From contig NZ_MTFE01000010.1 in assembly GCF_001953305.1 (NCBI RefSeq), positions 4,365,289 to 4,407,321 on the forward strand: a DNA stretch of 42,033 nucleotides. The letters run 5' to 3'. Position 1 is the stretch's first letter. Each line of letters opens with the position of its first letter. The notes under the pieces were generated by a model. The model did not search any database. It was not told the origin of the DNA and saw only the letters and a list, made by a program, of their open reading frames with translations. The DNA comes from Cnuella takakiae. GTDB lineage: Bacteria > Bacteroidota > Bacteroidia > Chitinophagales > Chitinophagaceae. The position numbers and the translations under genes are program-made. Below are positions 1-6,485 of the stretch, piece after piece.

Positions 1-20
1 TTTCAGGGGGGACAGGGGCA
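1..20. repeat. Partial family-A palindromic repeat arm
   Basis: The first 20 bases match the outer half of the family-A repeat (AGGGGGACAGGGGG), with one extra G and a changed end. It touches the citrate synthase stop codon directly (stop at 21-23). The rest of the element lies off the left edge. Full arms are at 6163-6196, 6447-6481, 12094-12126, 12205-12238, 14431-14463 and 14563-14597. Confidence 0.75.
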
Positions 21-1346
21 TTACTCTCCCCAAATCTCGCCTTCGCCTTTGATCCATTCTTTCACCAGGTCGGTGGTTACGGACTTGGGACGCTCGATGG
101 CAAAACCAAGGGCACGGTCCCAGATGAGGGAAGCCAGTACACCCAGGGCACGGCTTACGCCAAACAGAACGGTGTAAAACTCGTATTCCACCATGCCGTA
201 GTGTACCAAAAGGGCACCGCTGTGGGCATCCACGTTGGGCCAGGGGTTTTTAATTTTACCCAGGCTCTGCAAAATGGGCGGAACAGCATCGTAAATATTC
301 CAAACGGTTTGCACCAGCGGGTCGTCGGGCATATGCTTTTTGCCAAACTCCATTTGTGCGGTAAAGCGGGGATCGGTTTTGCGCAGCACCGCATGGCCAT
401 AACCGGGAACAACTTTTCCGCTGCTCAGGGTCTTTTGCACATATTCCGCAATCTGCTCTTTGCTGGGTGTTTCGGTACCCAGTTCTTCACGCATCTCGAA
501 AATCCATTTGATCACTTCCTGGTTGGCCAGGCCGTGCAGGGGACCGGCAAGGCCGTTCATACCGGCGGCAAAGCTCAGGTAAGGATCGCTAAGGGCCGAA
601 CCTACCAGGTGGGTGGTATGTGCCGACACATTGCCGCCTTCGTGGTCGGCGTGGATGGTGAGGTACAGGCGCATCAGCTCTTTGAAGCCGTCATCGCTGT
701 AACCCAGCATGTGGGCAAAGTTACCGGCCCAGTCGAGCAGGCCATTGGGCTGGATATGATCGCCGCCCTTGTATTTGCGGCGGTAGATATAAGCGGCAAT
801 GCGGGGCAAACGAGCGATAAGGTCCATCGAGTCGTCGAACACCGCATCCCAATATTCCTTTTTATTCATGCCGTCGGCATAGCGGCGGGCAAAAGAGCTT
901 TCCGTTTGCAGGGCCATTACTCCCACCACAAACTGGGTCATGGGATGGGTATTAACCGGCAGTGCTTCGATGGTATCGAAAACGTGGTTGGGCACATGGC
1001 TGCGGCGTTGCCACAGCGCAGTGATGTGGTGGGCATCCGCATCGGTGGGCAGGTCGCCTACCAGCATCAGGTAAAAAAGCCCTTCGGGCAAGGGCTCGGA
1101 GCCGCCTTCGATTTTGGGTAAAAGGTTCTGGAGCTCGGGAATGGAATACCCGCGGAAACGGATACCATCCTGTGCATCCAGCAGGGAGGTTTCGGACACC
1201 AGGCCGGTGATGCCGCGCATACCCTGGTAGATCTGGGAAAGCTGTACTTCCCCTATTTTCTTACTGCCGTGTTCTTTTAAAATATCCTTGATCTCTGCTG
1301 CCTGGTCATCGGCTTTTGCTTTGAACCGTTCTTTTAACACACCCAT
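21..1346 (-). CDS. gltA: Citrate synthase, mitochondrial (eukaryotic) type
   Basis: Condenses oxaloacetate and acetyl-CoA to citrate, the entry step of the TCA cycle, in the cytoplasm. The 441 residues include the family's catalytic residues by motif: His271 in GPLHGLANQE, His318 in GYGHAVLR and Asp373 in NVDAHSG, with the HADHEGGNVSAHT block near 232-244. Sequence style and length resemble the mitochondrial (type I, short) enzyme rather than the NADH-regulated E. coli form, a type known from Bacteroidota. The start ATG at 1346 opens with a charged helix, as expected. The stop abuts a repeat arm at 1-20. A weak -7-like box (TATCTTTA) lies upstream on the minus strand, with one mismatch. The 110-nt gap to the next gene holds nothing else clear. 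Confidence 0.96.
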   Translation of the reverse strand: MGVLKERFKAKADDQAAEIKDILKEHGSKKIGEVQLSQIYQGMRGITGLVSETSLLDAQDGIRFRGYSIPELQNLLPKIEGGSEPLPEGLFYLMLVGDLPTDADAHHITALWQRRSHVPNHVFDTIEALPVNTHPMTQFVVGVMALQTESSFARRYADGMNKKEYWDAVFDDSMDLIARLPRIAAYIYRRKYKGGDHIQPNGLLDWAGNFAHMLGYSDDGFKELMRLYLTIHADHEGGNVSAHTTHLVGSALSDPYLSFAAGMNGLAGPLHGLANQEVIKWIFEMREELGTETPSKEQIAEYVQKTLSSGKVVPGYGHAVLRKTDPRFTAQMEFGKKHMPDDPLVQTVWNIYDAVPPILQSLGKIKNPWPNVDAHSGALLVHYGMVEYEFYTVLFGVSRALGVLASLIWDRALGFAIERPKSVTTDLVKEWIKGEGEIWGE

Positions 1347-1456
1347 TTGATGATTTTATTATCCTGGAAGAAGGGTTTACCTAACCCCCTAAAGATATGT
1401 ATTGACAGTGAATTGCATTTGCAAAAATAAAGGCTCACAAACCCCTTCCTTCTTTT

Positions 1457-2542
1457 TCACTTGGGTGCTTTACGGTAAATGTAAAGCGCAACAAATGAGA
1501 AGAATATATTGGGCAGCCAGGCAGCCAATAATGGTGGCAGGTTGCCTTTGACTGAAAACACCGTGGAGAAACGATCCGATACAATGAATACGGCTGCAAT
1601 GATGATTCCAATGGCCAGGTGCAATCCACTTCCGCCCCTGTTCTTCCGGCCCGCTACAATGGCACCAATAAGGGTAAGCAGTACCACGCTAAAGGGCGTG
1701 GCCGATCGCCTGAACTTTTCCACCTTCAACGCATTCAAACCTTCAGTACCCCGCAGTTCCTCCACTTTGATATAACGGGAAAGATCAGGTGTAGTCATCC
1801 GGTCCTTGGCGTAATCATCTTTCCGGAGTTCTTCGGGATGCAGGTTGAGGGGCATGCGCATGGAGTCTTTAAATACTACCTGTTCGCCCATGGTACCCAA
1901 CTTACGTTCTACCACGCTGGTGAGCAGCCATTGGTTGCGGGTAGTATCCCACTGCATGCGGCCGGCCCTTACATTGTACACCAGCTTACCACCCTGTATG
2001 CGGTCGAGGAAAAAATTGCCTGCCGTTTTGGTCGTGGTATCGTAGTACTTAACGCCGATATAAGTATTGGTATCAATACGGAGGTAATGGGCTGGCTGCA
2101 GGCCCTGGTTGCTGTTGCCTTTTCCCAGGTGTTTTACTTCAAAAGTGCTCCGCAGTTCGTTGGCTTTTGGAATATAGTACTGGTTGGCTACCCATAATCC
2201 TGCCCCGAAAAAAATGCCACCCAACAAATAAGGGCGCAGCCAACGGTTGAAACTGACACCCGCCGCAAGGATGGCAATGATCTCGGAGCGGAGCGCCATC
2301 TTGGAAGTAAAGAAGATAACCGAGATAAAAACAAACAGCGGGTATAGCAGGCCCCAGATAAAAGGCACAAATCCAAAATAGTACTGCCGGATGATCTCGC
2401 CGGTAGACAAACCGGTATTCACAAAATCATCGGTTTTCTCGCTGCTGTCTACCGCAACGGCAATTACCGTAAACAACAACATCGAGAAAACGAAGGTGGT
2501 GATGAACTTGCGTAATATGTACCAGTCGATCTTTTTGATCAT
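1457..2542 (-). CDS. LptF/LptG (YjgP/YjgQ) family permease
   Basis: An inner-membrane subunit of the lipopolysaccharide export ABC transporter. The family works as an LptF-LptG heterodimer with LptB and passes LPS to LptC/LptA. The 361 residues show the family layout: hydrophobic segments near residues 12-32, 56-78 and 95-118, a long periplasmic beta-rich stretch (about 125-275), then three more hydrophobic segments to the end. The N-terminus begins with a basic WYILRKF helix typical of the family. Which of LptF or LptG it is cannot be decided from sequence alone. It lies downstream of tgt on the same strand, across a word-repeat hairpin (2581-2774). TTACTTCG, a near match to the -7 box, lies just before the ATG, so it may have its own promoter. 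Confidence 0.92.
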   Translation of the reverse strand: MIKKIDWYILRKFITTFVFSMLLFTVIAVAVDSSEKTDDFVNTGLSTGEIIRQYYFGFVPFIWGLLYPLFVFISVIFFTSKMALRSEIIAILAAGVSFNRWLRPYLLGGIFFGAGLWVANQYYIPKANELRSTFEVKHLGKGNSNQGLQPAHYLRIDTNTYIGVKYYDTTTKTAGNFFLDRIQGGKLVYNVRAGRMQWDTTRNQWLLTSVVERKLGTMGEQVVFKDSMRMPLNLHPEELRKDDYAKDRMTTPDLSRYIKVEELRGTEGLNALKVEKFRRSATPFSVVLLTLIGAIVAGRKNRGGSGLHLAIGIIIAAVFIVSDRFSTVFSVKGNLPPLLAAWLPNIFFSFVALYIYRKAPK

Positions 2543-2580
2543 TGCAGTGCGAAGTAAGGAGTTTTAAGGGTAACAGAAGG

Positions 2581-2774
2581 TTAAGGGTTTGGAGTTTGGG
2601 GTTTGGGGTTTGGAGTTAAGAGTTTGGGGGTTGGGGTTAAGCCTTTGAAGAAACAGTTTACCTGAAGTAGCCACATGCATCTCGCTTCAGTATTTGAAAT
2701 ACCAGAATTCGTTAGAACAGTTCATTCCAAAGAACACCAAACCCCAAACTCCTAACTCCAAACCCCTAACTCAT
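2581..2774. repeat. Inverted word-repeat pair (GTTTGGAGTTTGGGG family)
   Basis: The left arm (2581-2640) is a degenerate array of words such as GTTTGGGGTTTGGAGTT. The right arm (2735-2774) is the complementary array (CCAAACCCCAAACTCC and CTAACTCC words), so the two can fold into a long imperfect stem around about 95 nt. The TGA stop codon of tgt (2771-2773) lies inside the right arm. The same family recurs at 16316-16446. Confidence 0.85.
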
Positions 2775-3910
2775 AATCTTGTTTTCAACACCGGCACCAG
2801 CTCGTTTTTCCAGCTCATAAAATCACCGGCAAGGATATGCTTGCGGGCTTCGCGTACCAGCCACAGGTAGAAAGCAAGGTTTTGAACCGAAGCAATGGTA
2901 TAACCCAACAACTCGCCGGCCTTGAACAGGTGCCGCACATAAGCCTTGGAGTAGTATTGGCTCCATTCGTTTTCAAGCCCCGGGTCGATGGGTGAAAAGT
3001 CGCGCTCCCACTTTTTATTATCGATATTGATCACGCCCTTTGTTGTAAACAACATGGCATTGCGGCCATTGCGGGTAGGCATTACGCAGTCGAACATGTC
3101 CACACCCAGCGCAATATTTTCCAAAATATTCCAGGGTGTACCCACTCCCATCAGGTAGCGGGGTTTGTCCTTGGGCAGGTGCTCGCAGCAAAGGGCCGCA
3201 ATTTCATACATCACTTCCTCGGGTTCGCCCACGCTCAATCCGCCAATGGCATTGCCGGTAGCGCCTTTGGACGCTATGTATTCGCAGGAAGCCTTGCGCA
3301 GGTCGTGGAAAACCGCCCCCTGCACAATGGGAAACAGGTTCTGCGTATGACCGTATCTATCAGGTGTGTTATTGAAATGATTCCAACAGCGGTCCAGCCA
3401 GCGGTGGGTCAGGTGCATGGAGTTCTCCGCATACTTAAAGGTGCTGTTGGCAGGCGGGCACTCATCGAAAGCCATCATGATGTCGGCACCGATGCTGCGC
3501 TCGATGTCCATCACCTTTTCAGGAGTAAACAGGTGCTTGTTGCCATCGATATGGCTGCGGAAGGTCACGCCTTCCTCATTGATCTTGCGGGTGCCGGCCA
3601 GCGAAAAAACCTGGTAGCCGCCACTGTCGGTGAGGATGGGGCGGTCCCAGTTCATCAAGCGGTGCAGCCCACCTGCCGCCTCCATGGTTTCCATGCCAGG
3701 CCGCAGGTACAGGTGATAGGTATTGCCCAAAATGATCTGTGCCTGCACATCCGTCTTCAGCTGCTGCTGGGTCACCCCCTTCACGCTGCCCACGGTGCCC
3801 ACCGGCATAAAGATGGGTGTCTGGATGGTACCATGATCGGTGGTGATGGTGCCTGCGCGGGCTGCAGAGGCGCTATCGGTATGTTCGAGGTTGAATTGTA
3901 AGGCTGCCAT
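2771..3910 (-). CDS. tgt: tRNA-guanine transglycosylase lacking the zinc ligands
   Basis: Exchanges guanine-34 of GUN-anticodon tRNAs for preQ1, in queuosine synthesis. The start is set at 3910 (MAALQFNLEH) because the longer frame to 4003 only reads through an inverted repeat. This gives 379 residues, the usual length. The substrate block DSGGYQVFSL and the nucleophile region DMFDCVMPTRNGRN are intact, so the active site looks complete. The structural zinc site of bacterial TGT (C-x-C-x2-C and a His 26 residues later) is gone: the equivalent positions are Leu312, Asn314, Ser317 and Gln343, with spacing preserved. From memory other Bacteroidota enzymes may share this; not verified. The promoter box TACTTTTG at 3919-3926 is 8 nt from the ATG. 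Confidence 0.96.
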   Translation of the reverse strand: MAALQFNLEHTDSASAARAGTITTDHGTIQTPIFMPVGTVGSVKGVTQQQLKTDVQAQIILGNTYHLYLRPGMETMEAAGGLHRLMNWDRPILTDSGGYQVFSLAGTRKINEEGVTFRSHIDGNKHLFTPEKVMDIERSIGADIMMAFDECPPANSTFKYAENSMHLTHRWLDRCWNHFNNTPDRYGHTQNLFPIVQGAVFHDLRKASCEYIASKGATGNAIGGLSVGEPEEVMYEIAALCCEHLPKDKPRYLMGVGTPWNILENIALGVDMFDCVMPTRNGRNAMLFTTKGVINIDNKKWERDFSPIDPGLENEWSQYYSKAYVRHLFKAGELLGYTIASVQNLAFYLWLVREARKHILAGDFMSWKNELVPVLKTRL

Positions 3911-3918
3911 AAAGGGCG

Positions 3919-3926
3919 CAAAAGTA
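3919..3926 (-). promoter_or_regulatory. -7 box of the tgt promoter (TACTTTTG)
   Basis: Perfect match to the Bacteroidota -7 consensus TAnnTTTG on the minus strand, 8 nt before the tgt ATG (3910). No clear -33 TTG at the usual spacing. Such a short distance predicts a leaderless or near-leaderless mRNA. Confidence 0.7.
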
Positions 3927-4206
3927 ATCGCAGATTGTGGGATTGGGGAAGGATTTCGCTGATTGCAACATATAGATGATTGGATTGGGCGGGGATTTAA
4001 CAAATAGATGCATTACGTTCAATACCTACTCATAAATTGGAAATAAAAAGATACCGCATATAGGAGCGGTTTAGCTCACTCTTTATCATGGCACAAAAGC
4101 CTACCGTTTTTATCTATTCATTTCAATTCATCATTAAAATCATAGGGGCTTATCAACTTATTGTTCCCAATCAGCGAAATCCTTCCTTAATCCCATCATC
4201 TGCGAT

Positions 4207-4214
4207 TACTTTTG
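4207..4214 (+). promoter_or_regulatory. -7 box of the glycosyltransferase promoter (TACTTTTG)
   Basis: Perfect TAnnTTTG match 7 nt before the ATG at 4222. It is the mirror copy of the tgt box, because it sits at the end of the right arm of the inverted repeat 3917-4216. No -33 element is obvious. Confidence 0.7.
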
Positions 4215-4221
4215 CCCACCT

Positions 4222-5337
4222 ATGCCGCCCCTGGGACTACTACTTTTTATCTTGCTGACACTGGTATGCCTGGTTCAACTATACTATTACGGTTATTTTT
4301 TCCGCAGGCTGGCCTTTTATAAAGAGCCTGCACCGAGGCAGCAATCATTACAACACCCCGTATCGGTGGTGATCTGTGCCCGTGATGAAGCAGGCAATCT
4401 TACCCGCAATCTGCCGGGTGTGCTGTTGCAGCAATATCCCACTACCAATGAAGTGATTGTGGTCAACGACAACTCCGTCGACGAATCACGGTACGTACTG
4501 GCCGAACTGCAGAAAACTTACCGCAAGCTCCAGATCATTGAGCTTACGCAGGAAGCCAAATTGATTGACGGCAAGAAGTTCCCCCTCTCAATAGGCATCA
4601 AGGAAGCCCGCCACGAAGTGATGCTGCTTACCGATGCCGATTGCGTGCCCGCCACCGAACACTGGATGTTTCGGATGCAGGATGCATTTGCGCCGGGTAT
4701 AGAAGTGGCCCTGGGTTATGGCGCCTACCACAAACAACCGGGTGTCCTCAACAAATTAATCCGCTTTGAAACCTTTCATACCGCCTTGCAGTACCTGAGT
4801 TATGCCCTTGCGGGCAAACCTTATATGGGCGTTGGCCGAAACCTGGCTTATCGCAAGGGCACTTTTTTGCGCAACAAAGGTTTTGCTTCCATCAACCACA
4901 TTCCAAGTGGCGATGACGACTTGTTTGTAAACAAGGTGGCCACAAAAGAAAATACCACCGTTGTGATCGACCCGGATGCCTTTACCCTTTCGGCGCCCAA
5001 GCAAAGCTGGACCGAATGGCGCAAGCAGAAAGCAAGGCATTATACGGCAGGCAAGTATTACAAAGCCGGTCACAAAGCGCTACTGGCAACTTATACGGCA
5101 ACTTTCCTGCTTTTCTATCCCCTGTTTATAGCTTCGCTGCTGCTTTTTGACTGGCGGCTGGCCCTGATACCGTTCCTGTCTCGCCTCATCGTTCAGGGAA
5201 TTGTTTGGAAAAAAGCCATGACCCGCCTGCAGGAAGCCGACCTCTTCGCCATCTATCCCCTGCTCGACTTGTGGATGTTTTTTTACTACCTCGTATTTAT
5301 ACCTACGCTGTGGAAGAAGCCGGGGAAGTGGAAGTAA
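4222..5337 (+). CDS. Membrane-anchored family 2 glycosyltransferase
   Basis: Transfers a sugar from a nucleotide-sugar donor to an unknown acceptor at the cytoplasmic membrane. The 371 residues start with a membrane helix (about 5-25), followed by the GT-A fold: VSVVICARDEAGN near 47-59, VVNDNSVDES near 80-90 and the metal-binding D-x-D (Asp138, Asp140 in LLTDADC). A GDDD motif lies near residue 230 and a Q-K-A-R-H segment, the usual place of QxxRW, near residue 270. Two or more hydrophobic segments form the C-terminus (about 285-365). The product cannot be predicted. A neighbouring sugar cluster is absent. It is transcribed divergently from tgt, from a mirrored promoter. The stop codon is followed without a gap by a family-B repeat arm. 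Confidence 0.9.
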   Translation: MPPLGLLLFILLTLVCLVQLYYYGYFFRRLAFYKEPAPRQQSLQHPVSVVICARDEAGNLTRNLPGVLLQQYPTTNEVIVVNDNSVDESRYVLAELQKTYRKLQIIELTQEAKLIDGKKFPLSIGIKEARHEVMLLTDADCVPATEHWMFRMQDAFAPGIEVALGYGAYHKQPGVLNKLIRFETFHTALQYLSYALAGKPYMGVGRNLAYRKGTFLRNKGFASINHIPSGDDDLFVNKVATKENTTVVIDPDAFTLSAPKQSWTEWRKQKARHYTAGKYYKAGHKALLATYTATFLLFYPLFIASLLLFDWRLALIPFLSRLIVQGIVWKKAMTRLQEADLFAIYPLLDLWMFFYYLVFIPTLWKKPGKWK

Positions 5338-5490
5338 AGCCCACCCCAACGGCCCTCCCCAACCCCTCCCGTTGGAAGGGGCTTTGATTGCCGACAACAC
5401 TTAGCTTCTTGTTGTCATTTGCTCATAATTAGAGCACCAATTGCTGTGGGGTACTTAAGCCCCTCCCTTCGGGAGGGGTTGGGGTGGGCT
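5338..5490. repeat. Family-B REP-like inverted pair
   Basis: Arms 5338-5384 and 5457-5490 share AGCCCACCCCAAC at their outer ends and CCCCTCCC...GGGAGGGG inner palindromes. The right arm forms a perfect 8-bp hairpin (CCCCTCCC TTC GGGAGGGG). The left arm starts on the base after the glycosyltransferase stop codon. The right arm ends 24 nt before the rsmG ATG, and its GGTTGG supplies a TTG at 5479-5481, 17 nt before the -7-like box TATCTTCG (5499-5506). The 72 nt between the arms show nothing else. Confidence 0.88.
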
Positions 5491-5514
5491 GCCTTTCCTA
5501 TCTTCGCAGCCGTT

Positions 5515-6162
5515 ATGGATATCCTCCTCAAGTATTTCGCCGACTTTAGTGAAAAGCAGCAGCAGCAGTTTGCTGCTTTGAACGCCTTGTATAAAGACTG
5601 GAACGCCAAGATCAATGTCATTTCCCGCAAGGACATTGATTCCTTATATGAAAAACATGTGCTCCACTCCCTCGCTATAGCAGCGGCTTTTGATTTTCCC
5701 AAAGGCAGCCATATCATTGATATTGGCACCGGTGGTGGCTTCCCCGGTGTGCCCCTGGCCATCTTCTTCCCGGAGGTGCGTTTTCACCTGGTGGACAGCA
5801 TCAACAAAAAGTTGAAGATCATCGATGCAGTGAAAGAAGCCATTGGGTTGGATAATGTCACCACACAACATTCCCGTGCCGAGGACATCAAGAATATCAA
5901 GTTTGACTTTGCCGTTTCCCGCGCCGTTGCGCCCTTGAAAGACTTGTGGGGCTGGGCCAAGCCTTTGCTCAAAAAACGCGATTTTACTGTGGAAGCCGAT
6001 GGCGGCTATACCGTTTTCCGCTCCGGCCTGATCTGCCTCAAGGGCGGTGACCTGGCGCAGGAAATTTTTGAAAGCGGCACCAAACCCCAGATGATTGAAC
6101 TGAGCCGGTTGTTTGAAGAAGAGTACTTTGAAACGAAGTATATGTTGTATGTGCCGGCATAA
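5515..6162 (+). CDS. rsmG: 16S rRNA (guanine527-N7)-methyltransferase RsmG
   Basis: Methylates N7 of G527 in 16S rRNA using S-adenosylmethionine. The start is taken at 5515 (MDILLKYF), giving 215 residues. The longer frame to 5419 translates only repeat DNA. The GidB/RsmG signature is clear: NVISRKDIDSLYEKHVLHS near residues 35-55, the SAM loop DIGTGGGFPGVPLA near 70-83 and SRAVAPL near 140. The TAA stop is followed at once by a family-A repeat arm. Expression probably comes from the near-consensus TATCTTCG box 8 nt upstream of the ATG, which follows the family-B repeat. Confidence 0.95.
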   Translation: MDILLKYFADFSEKQQQQFAALNALYKDWNAKINVISRKDIDSLYEKHVLHSLAIAAAFDFPKGSHIIDIGTGGGFPGVPLAIFFPEVRFHLVDSINKKLKIIDAVKEAIGLDNVTTQHSRAEDIKNIKFDFAVSRAVAPLKDLWGWAKPLLKKRDFTVEADGGYTVFRSGLICLKGGDLAQEIFESGTKPQMIELSRLFEEEYFETKYMLYVPA

Positions 6163-6240
6163 ACACCCCCTGTCCCCTAAAGGGGGAACTTAGGTCGAAG
6201 CAATTTATAGTAGTTGATAGGGTCCTGTTAATTGAGTTTT

Positions 6241-6316
6241 GATGGGAACACGGATTGAACGGATAAAACAGATTTTCGTTCTTATCTGTTTCATCCGTTC
6301 AATCCGTGTTCCTATC
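6241..6316. repeat. Long hairpin repeat (GGAACACGGATTGAACGGAT)
   Basis: Left arm 6245-6272 and right arm 6285-6312 pair over 28 nt with a single A/C mismatch around a roughly 10-12 nt loop. Pairing extends about 4 nt further outward with one mismatch. The word resembles dispersed Bacteroidota repeats of the type 'ATCCGTTCAATCCGTGTTCC' (from memory). No coding potential. Confidence 0.9.
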
Positions 6317-6392
6317 CCCTTGCCGAAGAGCGATGAGCAAGTACAAGTGTGCGACGCAACCAGGTTTCATAGTAGTACAATAGCCTGGTTCA

Positions 6393-6436
6393 TTAAACAA
6401 CAAAGCCACTCCGGATAGAGTGGCTTTGTTGTTTAA
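6393..6436. terminator. Bidirectional terminator, 19-bp perfect stem
   Basis: TTAAACAACAAAGCCACTC (6393-6411) pairs perfectly with 6418-6436 around the loop CGGATA. A and T runs at both ends suit termination of both rsmG (plus) and the M1 peptidase (minus), which converge here. Confidence 0.88.
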
Positions 6437-6485
6437 AACAATGTATGACCTAAGTTCCCCCTTTAGGGGGACAGGGGGTGTGGTA

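Larger units (their letters stand above)
3917..4216. repeat. 47-bp inverted repeat carrying divergent promoters
   Basis: Arms 3917-3964 and 4169-4216 are inverted copies with about four mismatches in 47 positions. Read toward the gene, both run AATCAGCGAAATCCTTCC, two variable bases, AATCCCA, two variable bases, then ATCTGCGATTACTTTTGC. Each arm ends in a perfect TACTTTTG -7 box pointing outward, one toward tgt and one toward the glycosyltransferase. The roughly 205 nt between the arms are AT-rich with no gene that I can support. The word GATTGGATTGGGCGGGGATTT at 3975-3994 echoes the arms. Confidence 0.9.
6163..6481. repeat. Family-A inverted pair bracketing hairpins between rsmG and the M1 peptidase
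   Basis: Arms 6163-6196 and 6447-6481 are near-identical inverted copies of GACCTAAGTTCCCCCTTTAG plus GGGGACAGGGGGTGT; the left arm has one G fewer. Each arm holds its own TCCCCCTT/AAGGGGGA palindrome. The left arm starts on the base after the rsmG stop. The right arm ends 4 nt before the peptidase stop. Inside lie a 28-nt near-perfect inverted repeat (6245-6312) and a 19-bp terminator (6393-6436). The 323-nt gap has no gene. Confidence 0.93.

Noticed and set aside
201-1121. 306-codon open frame on the plus strand opposite citrate synthase
   Set aside because: It is a shadow of the citrate synthase codon pattern, with no domain pattern. Similar long antisense frames lie opposite tgt, fabI, recN and others.
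6163-6481. Insertion sequence or classic MITE with terminal inverted repeats
   Set aside because: No transposase and no target-site duplication were evident, and the inner sequences of the family-A pairs are unrelated. Treated as REP-like arms instead.
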